Assembly: GCA_964410665.1 (NCBI GenBank)
Contig: CAYPIE010000091.1
Coordinates: 1 to 23,196 of the forward strand
Direction: 5' to 3'
Length of the DNA: 23,196 nt
Origin: CAYPIE01 sp964410665
Lineage (GTDB): Bacteria; Planctomycetota; Planctomycetia; Gemmatales; Gemmataceae
The position numbers were made by a program, and so were the translations under genes. Shown here piece by piece: positions 1 to 7,678 of this stretch; the first letter of the stretch is position 1, and each line of letters starts with the position of its first letter. The notes below the pieces were generated by a model. The model made no database searches. It saw only the letters and a list, made by a program, of their open reading frames with translations, and was not told where the DNA came from.

Positions 1-2
1 GG

Positions 3-3000
3 GGCGGGATTCGCAGTTTTGGCACCGCCACCATTCACAACAGCACCTTCTCCGGCAACTCTGCAGTGCTCACCGGGGGCGGGGTGAGTAACTTTGGAGG
101 AATGACCCTCAACAACTCGATCGTTGCCAACAGCCTTTCCGGCGGAGATCTGAACAATGGTGGGTTCGCGACCGGGTCGAATAACTTGATCGAGGACGGG
201 GTTGTTCCTGTCGGACTAATCGACACCCTCACCGGCGATCCCTTGCTTGGCCCTCTACAAGATAACGGTGGCTTGACCTTCACTCAGGCTCTGCTTACAG
301 GTAGCCTTGCCATCAATGCAGGGAACAACGCCGGCGTTCCCAGCGGTGTAACTACCGACCAGCGCGGCGAGGCCCGGATCATCAACGGGACGGTCGACAT
401 TGGGGCCTTCGAGGTCATGAACCAGTCACCCGACATCACTCCCCAATCCTTCGACATTCCCGAGAACAGTCCTACCGCCACCGAAATCGGCACGGTGAAC
501 GCTACGGATCCGGACGCCGGTAGCAAGCTCAGCTTCGCCATCATGGCGGGCAACGGGCTCGGTGCCTTTGCCCTCAACAGCACCACCGGGGTGCTCACCG
601 TCGCCAATCCCGGTCCCCTGAACTTCGAGACCAACCCTACCTTCAACCTCTCGGTCCAGGTTTCCGATGAGTTCGGTGGCTCGGACTCGGCCGTCGTCGC
701 TGTCAACCTTATGAACATCAATGAAGACGCGCCGACCCTCAACAATGTTAGCTTCGGCCCCATCGCCGAAGGGGACCCCTCGTCCACAGTGGTCGGCACC
801 CTCACCGCCGCCGACCCCGATGCCGACCCCACCTTTACCTACACCATCACTGGCGGCAACCCCGGCGGCGACGGCTTTGCTCTCAACCCGGCTACCGGTG
901 TCCTCACAGTCAACAACGGCGACTCCCTCGACTTCGAAACCCAACCCACCGTCGATCTCCAAGTTTCGGTCAGTGACGGCTTGTTCAACGACACTGCCAC
1001 CGTCACCGTCAGCCTAAGCAACCAGGCCCCCTCGGTGGTCAGCCTCTCGGGACCGAGTAACCTCGACTTCGGCCAAACCTGGAACGGCTCCTTCGAGATC
1101 GCCGATCCTGCTAGTGTTGGCAGTGATCCGGCCTTCTGGAGCATCCTGGTGAGCGTCAACGATCGCCCGGCGGACTTGCAGATCTTCTCCGACGACGTCC
1201 GAGTCGACACCCTCACGAACCTGAGCTGGGATGCCTTCCATGCCGGTCCAAACACGATTACCCTGACCGTCACCGACACCAGTGGAGCCATGGACCAACA
1301 GACACTGAATGTCACAGTGGCGCGGCCTACCGTGGTCTATGTCGATGATGACTTTGCTCCACCGGTTGGAGGCGACGCCAATGGCAACGGCCCCGGCAAC
1401 TATTTTGGTTTATTCAACGGCTTCGGCGGCGATCAGTTCAACAACTTCGCCGATGCCCTCGCGGCAGTCGCCGACAACGGTCGCATCGTCGTCTACTCCG
1501 GCACCTATAACGAAGCGATCAATCTGACCCGTGGACTCGAGCTCGAACTGCGCAACCCCAGCACCAATGTCACCATCGATTCTCTGGCCGGCATTCCCGG
1601 CACCACCGTCGATACCATGGGCGGCACCCTCACCGTTGGCGATGCCAGCAATACCAACTACGCCGGGCTCATCACCGGCAGCGGCAACCTGATCAAGACC
1701 GGCAGCGGCAACTTTACCCTCTCCGGCTCCAACGACTTCACCGGCAACCTCACCCTACAACAAGGCACCCTCACCCTGAACGGCAGCCTTAACGGCGATG
1801 CCAACGACGTCCTGATCACCGGCGACAACACCCGGTTCCAGGGGAGCGGGTCGATCAGTGGACGCGGCGTCGAAGTCCGCTCCTCGGCCCAGAACGTCGA
1901 GATTACCGGAGTCACCATCACCCATCCCGGGGATGCCGCCATCCTGGTCCAGTCCAAGGCCAGTGTCTACCTCCATAACACCACCTTGCCAGTCGGCACC
2001 GGTGCCAACCGCTTCGGCATCGATGTCTTCGGCGGCACTGCCCTGATCCTCAACAACAACATCAACTTCAACAGTTCCGACCCGGGCACCACAGCTGCCG
2101 GCATCCGCGTCGATAACGGGGGCATCGTCGACGCCGGTGAGCTCAACGACCTTACCACCCAGTTCTACTACAACGACATCACCGGGCTCCGCTCGAACTT
2201 CGCCATCCCCTTCGGACCCGGCGGTAACTCCTTACGCAACTACCCCGTGTTTATCCCAGGCACCACCTCCCCCAACGTCGCCCAGGCCATTCGAAATCTC
2301 AACGAGGGTCTTACTCCCTTTCCTCCCTCGGGAGTCGAGCAAAGTAATAACTACTCCCGATTCAGTCCACAGCTGGGCCGTCTGGATATGCTCGCCCAGG
2401 GAAACACCTTCGGCAACGGACTGGAGCTCTTCCAGGTCGAGCAACGCATCTTTCATGACTTGGACAATGGCAACTTCGGCTTTGTCACCTATGGCGGTGG
2501 TACCGCCGTCGACCCGGCTACCGTCGATCCCAACACCATGCACTACTACGCCATCAATCCCGATTCCCGCTTTATCGATGATTTCGAGGCGGGCATGGGC
2601 CAGTTCAGCACCGATGCTATCGCACCGGTAGGACAGGCCTCTGTCTACCGCGTGTTCGACTACACCTTCGATGCCTTTGTCTTCCTCGACCCCAACCTGC
2701 TCGATCCCAACTCCAACCTCGGGGTCAACCTGCAAAAACTCGATGGGCCCAATGCCGGCGACTACACCGGGTTGATCCGGGTGGAGGTCGTCGGCCAGGT
2801 GTACAACCACGTGACCGGAGCTTATCAGGTTCGCTTTGGCTTTATCGGAAATGGGGTCGAGTATGGCAGCCTCGCCGATGGCAACTATGATCTCAACCTG
2901 GTCTCACAGTTCATCCAGAGCGGTGGGCCCGGAGGCCCGGGGATTGCCAATGCCGCGCTGACCGCCACGAGCTTCTGGCGGTTCTTCGGCGATGCGCACA

Positions 3001-3275
3001 CCGACAGTGTGTCGCTTGAGCAAGGCGATCGCGACTCTGACCTGACCGACATCCAGGCCTTTAACCAGGCCAACACCAGCCGGGCTTCGGGTCGGCGGTC
3101 GAATAACCCCTACCGTGCCCACTTTGACTTCGACGGCAACGGCTTGATCACCGGAGCCGACCGCGGCCAGTTCATGCTCCGATACGGCAGCGATCTGCCG
3201 GCTTTCGGGGATGATGACGATGATGATAATGATGATGATGATGGAAGCGTGGGCCCGCGGGCTAGGATCCGCTAA
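3..3275 (+). CDS. Giant secreted beta-helix/cadherin-like protein with dockerin-like C-terminus (5' partial)
   Basis: The reading frame is open from the left edge, so the true start is outside the window; a GTG at 66 is internal. About 1090 residues are visible. Residues 1-138 look like the end of a choice-of-anchor Q beta-helix domain, closing with the typical DIGAFEV. Two cadherin-like repeats follow (about 142-240 and 243-338), each with a DPDA motif and NFETNP/DFETQP. After an Ig-like stretch, VVYVDDDF at about 444 opens a second beta-helix that includes an autotransporter-type strand repeat (GNLIKTGSGNFTLSG, about 560). Near the C-terminus the element DFDGNGLITGADRGQF resembles the second half of the dockerin/EF-hand pair common in planctomycete surface proteins; the first half (FFGDAHTDS...) is degenerate. 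The protein ends in an acidic tail. Likely exported and surface-associated, perhaps adhesive. The family type is fairly sure; the exact role is unknown. Confidence 0.85.
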   Translation, partial: GGIRSFGTATIHNSTFSGNSAVLTGGGVSNFGGMTLNNSIVANSLSGGDLNNGGFATGSNNLIEDGVVPVGLIDTLTGDPLLGPLQDNGGLTFTQALLTGSLAINAGNNAGVPSGVTTDQRGEARIINGTVDIGAFEVMNQSPDITPQSFDIPENSPTATEIGTVNATDPDAGSKLSFAIMAGNGLGAFALNSTTGVLTVANPGPLNFETNPTFNLSVQVSDEFGGSDSAVVAVNLMNINEDAPTLNNVSFGPIAEGDPSSTVVGTLTAADPDADPTFTYTITGGNPGGDGFALNPATGVLTVNNGDSLDFETQPTVDLQVSVSDGLFNDTATVTVSLSNQAPSVVSLSGPSNLDFGQTWNGSFEIADPASVGSDPAFWSILVSVNDRPADLQIFSDDVRVDTLTNLSWDAFHAGPNTITLTVTDTSGAMDQQTLNVTVARPTVVYVDDDFAPPVGGDANGNGPGNYFGLFNGFGGDQFNNFADALAAVADNGRIVVYSGTYNEAINLTRGLELELRNPSTNVTIDSLAGIPGTTVDTMGGTLTVGDASNTNYAGLITGSGNLIKTGSGNFTLSGSNDFTGNLTLQQGTLTLNGSLNGDANDVLITGDNTRFQGSGSISGRGVEVRSSAQNVEITGVTITHPGDAAILVQSKASVYLHNTTLPVGTGANRFGIDVFGGTALILNNNINFNSSDPGTTAAGIRVDNGGIVDAGELNDLTTQFYYNDITGLRSNFAIPFGPGGNSLRNYPVFIPGTTSPNVAQAIRNLNEGLTPFPPSGVEQSNNYSRFSPQLGRLDMLAQGNTFGNGLELFQVEQRIFHDLDNGNFGFVTYGGGTAVDPATVDPNTMHYYAINPDSRFIDDFEAGMGQFSTDAIAPVGQASVYRVFDYTFDAFVFLDPNLLDPNSNLGVNLQKLDGPNAGDYTGLIRVEVVGQVYNHVTGAYQVRFGFIGNGVEYGSLADGNYDLNLVSQFIQSGGPGGPGIANAALTATSFWRFFGDAHTDSVSLEQGDRDSDLTDIQAFNQANTSRASGRRSNNPYRAHFDFDGNGLITGADRGQFMLRYGSDLPAFGDDDDDDNDDDDGSVGPRARIR
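3210..3242 (+). repeat. GAT trinucleotide microsatellite coding a poly-Asp tail
   Basis: Eleven codons, nearly all GAT with one GAC and one AAT, encode ten Asp and one Asn just before the C-terminus of the giant surface protein. The repeat is in frame, so slippage would change only the length of the acidic tail. Confidence 0.85.
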
Positions 3276-3284
3276 GGAGTTGGA

Positions 3285-3314
3285 ATCCCACCGGGCGGGT
3301 AAGCCCGGTGGGAT
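3285..3314. terminator. Bidirectional hairpin terminator between convergent genes
   Basis: A perfect 12-bp stem (ATCCCACCGGGC / GCCCGGTGGGAT) with a 6-nt loop lies nine bases after the stop of the surface-protein gene and ten bases from the stop of the convergent gene. On the + strand it is followed by CGTTTG, a weak T tract. Symmetry and position suggest that it serves both transcripts. Confidence 0.7.
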
Positions 3315-3324
3315 CGTTTGAGTA

Positions 3325-4878
3325 TCACACGAAGTTGCGGATAGTCACTTGTAGGTTGGCACTGTCCTCGCCCAACAGTTCATTCACGCCGGTGCCACCA
3401 TCGAGAACCCCAAAGACATTGAGCGACGACCCATTCAAGTCAAGCATGTCGTCGCCGCTACCCATGCGGATGTCGACGTTCAAGCCGCTGCCATCGTTGT
3501 CCGTGGTCAGTTCGATCGCATCGTCACCATTGCCGCCGCGGAAAGTGAACCCGCCGAGAATGGCAAAGATTTCCACACTGATCAGGTTGTCGCCGTTGCC
3601 GGTCTGCACATCGAGGGTGTTGACGGTATTGTCCCCCGTCAGCAGAAGGTCATTGATCCCGTTGCCGAACCGGACGGTCACCCCATTCCAATCAAGGTTG
3701 GCCAGGTCCAAGAGGATGTCGCCGTCGCCACCCTCGAAGCGGAAGTCGCCACCGATCGAGGCATCTGGAGTAAAGGTGATATTGTTGAAAAAGCCCGTGC
3801 CGTCAAAGAAGACCGACAGGTCGTTGCCTACGGCCGAGGAAAAGTCAAACAGGTCGTTCATGCCGACACCACCACGAATGGTGGCATCCCCGCCAATACT
3901 GCTACCGGAGTTGAACAGGTACAGATTTTCACCATTCCCCAGATCCACACTCAAATCGGCCCCGACGTTGCCACTCAACGAGAAGAAATCAAACCCCGTT
4001 GAGGTAGTGACAGCCGTAAGCGATTGGCCGATCACCGCTTCTGCGGCAATGTCGATGATTTCCCCGGCCGTACCACCGGTCTGCAAGTTGAGCGTCAACG
4101 AGCCGTCGATGGTACCCGAGGCAGGGGTCGTATTGCTGAACATGGTGATGGTGTCTTCACGCACCGAACCGGTGACATTCACGTCGCCGTTGACCTGACC
4201 GATCACGTCGACCTGCAGCATGGTACTACCGGGGTTGCGAATGCTGACATCTCCAGCGACCCGGGCCAGATCGGAACCGATTGCTAGACTCCCGATGGTT
4301 ACCTGGTCGACATAAGTCTGGGTTAACGAACCCAACACCGTCGAGCCCGGCGCCAGGGTCACTAAATCGCCCCCGGTAGCGTTTGCTCCGCGTGGGTTGG
4401 CCACCACGGTGACATTCCCCCCTACGGTCAAAGGAGCCCCTCCAGCGTTGGCCCCCAGTTGGATGTCTTCCCGACCATCCCCGCGCAGAATGGTGAGATT
4501 GCCAGCAATGGTCCCTTCCTCGATGATGACCTCATTCGCAGTGCGGTCAACATTACCGTCGCCTCGACCAAGATCTAGGAATACATCTCCTGTTAGAGTA
4601 TTCCCATCCAGATCGATCACCACTCGACCCACCCCATCGGGAGTGGGCCGCCGGAATAGCTGGACCCACAGATCACCCTCGACCGGGAGGGTCACGTCGA
4701 GGCTGGCCCCAGTATCGGTGATTCGGATAGTATCCGGTGCGGTGGCAGTAATCGTGAGTTCGTCCTGAGGAATGCCGCGCACAAGGGTGATATCGCCAAA
4801 CAGAGAGGCAACCAGAGCGGGCACCACCCGTTCTTCCAAGCAATCGGGAGCGAGATCGAAGCAGCGCGTACGCGTCAT
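3325..4878 (-). CDS. LExRxxPA-motif beta-rich protein with RTX-like C-terminal repeats (paralog A)
   Basis: A 517-residue protein. I chose the ATG at 4878 over the longer frame starting at 4980 for two reasons: GGAG lies ten bases upstream, and the N-terminus then matches that of the neighbouring paralog. Residues 1-20 carry basic residues and then LEERVVPALVASLFGD; the LExRxxPA motif recurs in planctomycete exported proteins, and no ordinary hydrophobic signal peptide is visible. The body is a long series of short strands rich in G, D, N, T and V (for example LDLGRGDGN and GNLTILRGDGRED), suggesting a beta-helix or beta-roll. The last 70 residues hold three RTX-like turns: GGNGDDAIE, GSGDDMLD and GGTGVNEL. 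The protein is probably extracellular and may bind Ca2+ (inference). It shares domain order and much DNA sequence with the gene at 5218-6756. No enzymatic motif was seen. Confidence 0.8.
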   Translation of the reverse strand: MTRTRCFDLAPDCLEERVVPALVASLFGDITLVRGIPQDELTITATAPDTIRITDTGASLDVTLPVEGDLWVQLFRRPTPDGVGRVVIDLDGNTLTGDVFLDLGRGDGNVDRTANEVIIEEGTIAGNLTILRGDGREDIQLGANAGGAPLTVGGNVTVVANPRGANATGGDLVTLAPGSTVLGSLTQTYVDQVTIGSLAIGSDLARVAGDVSIRNPGSTMLQVDVIGQVNGDVNVTGSVREDTITMFSNTTPASGTIDGSLTLNLQTGGTAGEIIDIAAEAVIGQSLTAVTTSTGFDFFSLSGNVGADLSVDLGNGENLYLFNSGSSIGGDATIRGGVGMNDLFDFSSAVGNDLSVFFDGTGFFNNITFTPDASIGGDFRFEGGDGDILLDLANLDWNGVTVRFGNGINDLLLTGDNTVNTLDVQTGNGDNLISVEIFAILGGFTFRGGNGDDAIELTTDNDGSGLNVDIRMGSGDDMLDLNGSSLNVFGVLDGGTGVNELLGEDSANLQVTIRNFV

Positions 4879-5217
4879 AAGGGGATTTCTCCGTGCAAGG
4901 TCTGCGAGCATCGGGGAGGACTTGCCCCTCGTTCTGCTCAGCGTCATTCGGGGGAATGCTGCTCTTGTAACAGCCCGCACGTCGGCAAAAAACCCGGAGA
5001 AATGCTACCCTCTATCTAATAAGGCTTCCTGGCTCAGTTTATCTGATTTGCCAGACACAAACCGAACAACTCCTGAAGCTGGCGTTCTGTTTGTATTCGA
5101 GCCATCCCCTACAACCGACCCGCCGCTGCCGTTCTTCAGCGTGTCTGGACCGATGCACCATGACACCAGACTTAGTCGCTCCTCGGAAATGAGCGGTTGC
5201 TCTGGACGATGCCAGGG
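4879..5217. other. Intergenic region between tandem paralogs
   Basis: These 339 bp separate the end of the upstream paralog from the start of the downstream one, both on the - strand. No convincing coding frame was seen. A 6-bp inverted repeat (GTCTGG at 5143-5148, CCAGAC at 5166-5171, 17-nt loop) lies about 50 bases past the upstream stop and could be a weak terminator. The centre (about 5005-5060) is more A+T-rich than the genes and probably holds the promoter of paralog A, but I could not pick out clear -35/-10 boxes. Confidence 0.4.
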
Positions 5218-6756
5218 TTAGCTGAAGTTCATGATCGTGGCGTTGTTGGTCAGGTTGGCAATCCCCTCGAGGGAGTTGGTTCCCCCACCCCCATCGGCCT
5301 CTCCAGTGATGGTGAGGATGGCATCACTGAAGTTGAGCGTATCGTCACCTTCACCAAACAACAGATCCAGATTCAGATCGTTCATGCCGTTCGTGGTATC
5401 CAGGCTGATGCTGTCGTCTCCGTTGCCACCGCGAAAGGTGAAGGTGCCGGTAATCTCGAAATCGTTCACCAACTGGATGTTATTGCCCCCGTTACCTACT
5501 TCGACAGTCAGCTGGTCAATCTTGTTGCCATTGGTCCCATCCAGAGTTAGCAAGCTCGAATTGCTGTCGTTGCCGACTTGAACCATCACCATGCCGAGGT
5601 CAATACGATCGAGGAGAATCGAATTCGCACTATCGAGGGCGCGGTAGCGGAAGGCCCCCGCCACACTGGCTTTGCTGCCGAAACTGAACTGATTATCTCC
5701 CTCACCGTTGAGCTCGATCACCAGGTTGCCATCGACCTTGGCATCGAAGCTGGTCAAGTCATGATCGCCGGCACTCGCCCGAAGTATCACGTCCCCGTCA
5801 ATCATGGCCGGCGCATTGAATGCGAAGGTATCTGCACCCGGACCCAGGTCGACATTCAGACTTCCGCCCAATTCCCCCTCGACAACCAACTGATCGGCAC
5901 TACTGCCGGTCCGGACAAAGGTGGTGCCGCCAATCTTCGCATCAGGTCCCAGTGTAATCAGCTGGCCCATGTTTCGACCTGACAGGAGATTGATCTGTAA
6001 GTTGCCGTCGATGCGACCTGAATCCAGAGTGGTATTGCCATCAATGGTCACCTTGTCATCATTCGTCGAACCGGTGATGGCAACACTGCCCTGCACCAGA
6101 CCAAATAGTTCGGCTGTCAAGGCCGCAGCCCCAGGATTGGTCAGGTTGAGATCGCCCGCCACCCGTGCCAGGGGTGATCCGGCCATGGGGCTGCCTAAGG
6201 CAATATCCTCGACATACACTGCCGAGACATTGTCCAATAAGGTGGTTCCTGGAAAGATGGTCAGCTTGTCACCTGTGGTAATCGTCCCACGAGGATTCAT
6301 GACGACCGTGGTGGTACCACGAATCTCGGTTTTCAGATCGATCACCTCGCGGCCATCCCCACGCAGAATCGTGACATTGCCAGCAATGGTGCCATCCTCG
6401 ATCACAACCGGGTTCGCGGTTGGGTCGAGGTTGCCGTCGCCTCGTCCCAGGTCGAGGAGCAGATCACCGGAGAGTTCAAACCCGTCCAGGTCGATCGTCA
6501 GCTTCCCCTGGCCCGGAGCGACCGAGCGGCGGAACAGCTGGATGTACAAATCCCCGTCCACCGGGAGGGTCACCTCCAACGAGGTTTGGTTGTCAGTGAC
6601 TTTGATTTGGTTATCGGCAGTGGCGACAATACTGAGTTCCCCTGCTGGGATGCCCCGCAGAAAGGTAAACTCGCCAAACAGTGAGGCCACCAGTGCCGGA
6701 GCGGTACGTGCTTCGAGGGGGTTACAACGGAGGTACGGATGGCGGATTGGTTTCAT
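5218..6756 (-). CDS. LExRxxPA-motif beta-rich protein with RTX-like C-terminal repeats (paralog B)
   Basis: A 512-residue protein with ATG at 6756, preceded by the purine-rich GAGAGAGAAGT. The N-terminus is basic and runs into LEARTAPALVASLFGEF, which aligns directly with LEERVVPALVASLFGD of the neighbour. Similarity continues through the body: DLYIQLFRR versus DLWVQLFRR, LDLGRGDGN in both, and GTIAGNVTILRGDGRE versus GTIAGNLTILRGDGRE. The C-terminal RTX-like turns (GGNGDD, GEGDD, GGGGTN) begin 70 residues from the end, exactly as in the paralog. A beta-helical exported protein is likely. The function is not recognisable; a structural or surface role is the best guess. The two genes could be co-transcribed, but the 339-bp gap makes separate promoters more likely. 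Confidence 0.8.
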   Translation of the reverse strand: MKPIRHPYLRCNPLEARTAPALVASLFGEFTFLRGIPAGELSIVATADNQIKVTDNQTSLEVTLPVDGDLYIQLFRRSVAPGQGKLTIDLDGFELSGDLLLDLGRGDGNLDPTANPVVIEDGTIAGNVTILRGDGREVIDLKTEIRGTTTVVMNPRGTITTGDKLTIFPGTTLLDNVSAVYVEDIALGSPMAGSPLARVAGDLNLTNPGAAALTAELFGLVQGSVAITGSTNDDKVTIDGNTTLDSGRIDGNLQINLLSGRNMGQLITLGPDAKIGGTTFVRTGSSADQLVVEGELGGSLNVDLGPGADTFAFNAPAMIDGDVILRASAGDHDLTSFDAKVDGNLVIELNGEGDNQFSFGSKASVAGAFRYRALDSANSILLDRIDLGMVMVQVGNDSNSSLLTLDGTNGNKIDQLTVEVGNGGNNIQLVNDFEITGTFTFRGGNGDDSISLDTTNGMNDLNLDLLFGEGDDTLNFSDAILTITGEADGGGGTNSLEGIANLTNNATIMNFS

Positions 6757-7066
6757 ACTTCTCTCTCACGGAGTACGTCCGGCAGGCCCAGCCTGGCGTT
6801 CGCGTAGCTGCTGGTGCATTCGCTTCGTTGCCTAATGTTTACCACTCCCGCAAGCTCGCGCAAAATCGGATAGCTTAGCACCATTCGCTCTCTTGCCCCG
6901 CTACCCCCTGCATCCACTTTCCTCGTCAGGATCTGGCCCGTTAGATCGTTTTCCGGGCCATTCTAACCGAGCTGATTGGCTAACCCTTACCCCGGGATCT
7001 CCAGGATCCAGTACAATCGCACCAACAAGTTTCTTCGATCGGGCGATCCCATTAGGAGCAATTACC
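6757..7066. other. Divergent promoter region
   Basis: These 310 bp lie between the starts of paralog B (-) and the phosphatase gene (+), so they should hold promoters for both. A TACAAT at 7012-7017 is a possible -10 box for the phosphatase gene, but no matching -35 hexamer was seen at 16-18 bp. A frame open from 6893 could extend the phosphatase, but its composition and the good ribosome site at 7067 argue against that. Nothing else was recognised. Confidence 0.35.
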
Positions 7067-7663
7067 ATGAGTGCTGCACTTCCGCACCTTTATCTTGCCC
7101 GCCACGGTGAAACCGAATGGAGTAAAAGTGGTCAACATACGGGTCGCACTGACCTCCCCTTGACACCCACCGGTGAACGCCAAGCCGCGTTGCTCGGGTT
7201 ACGCTTGCAAGGCCTGCCAATCACGCGAGTGCTTTCGAGCCCATTACAGCGGTCCAGGCATACGGCAGAACTGGCCGGTTTTGCCGATCGTGTCGAAGTA
7301 GATGCGGACCTGGCCGAGTGGAATTATGGCGATTATGAGGGATTGACGACCAAGGAAATCCGCCTCCAGCAGCCGGATTGGACCGTCTTCCGCGATGGTT
7401 GCCCACAAGGAGAATCGGTTGAACAGATTCAAGAACGTGCAAATTGTGTACTGACACGGATTCGCGCGAATGCCGGCGACGTGCTCGTGTTCGGGCACGG
7501 GCATTTCAACCGAGTGCTGGCGGCGTGCTGGATTGGCCTGGGGGTTGGTGGAGCCGCTCTGCTGGCATTAGATACCGCGACCCTGTGTATTTTGGGCTAC
7601 GATCATGACCTCGACGAACCGGTGATTCGCCTGTGGAATGATGACCGCCACTTGGAAGGATAA
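7067..7663 (+). CDS. Histidine phosphatase, sedoheptulose-1,7-bisphosphatase (Shb17)-like
   Basis: A 198-residue protein. ATG at 7067 is chosen because AGGAG lies eight bases upstream and the phosphatase fold starts at once. The motifs are those of the histidine phosphatase (phosphoglycerate mutase-like) superfamily: RHG at residues 12-14 with the nucleophilic His13, SSPLQRSR (57-64) supplying an Arg, Glu84 in DLAEWNYGDYEG, and the second catalytic His144 in VFGHGH. From memory, several stretches match yeast Shb17 closely: RHGETEWSKSGQHTGRTDLP versus its RHGQTEWSKSGQYTGLTDLP, EWNYGDYEG versus EWEYGDYEG, and FRDGC versus WRDGC. Shb17 dephosphorylates sedoheptulose 1,7-bisphosphate in riboneogenesis. 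A general sugar-phosphate phosphatase is the alternative. The protein is probably cytoplasmic. The gene converges on the kinase gene with only a 15-bp gap and no visible terminator. Confidence 0.85.
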   Translation: MSAALPHLYLARHGETEWSKSGQHTGRTDLPLTPTGERQAALLGLRLQGLPITRVLSSPLQRSRHTAELAGFADRVEVDADLAEWNYGDYEGLTTKEIRLQQPDWTVFRDGCPQGESVEQIQERANCVLTRIRANAGDVLVFGHGHFNRVLAACWIGLGVGGAALLALDTATLCILGYDHDLDEPVIRLWNDDRHLEG

Positions 7664-7678
7664 ACCGGACACAACCGC

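Noticed and set aside
66..68. GTG as the start of the first gene
   Set aside because: The same frame is open to the left edge and encodes typical beta-helix sequence before the GTG, so the gene is only cut by the window.
284..1315. Long antisense frames over the surface-protein gene
   Set aside because: They have no domain motifs and mirror the codon bias of the + strand gene.
5143..5171. Strong terminator between the paralogs
   Set aside because: The stem is only 6 bp with a 17-nt loop and no T tract; noted only as a weak possibility.
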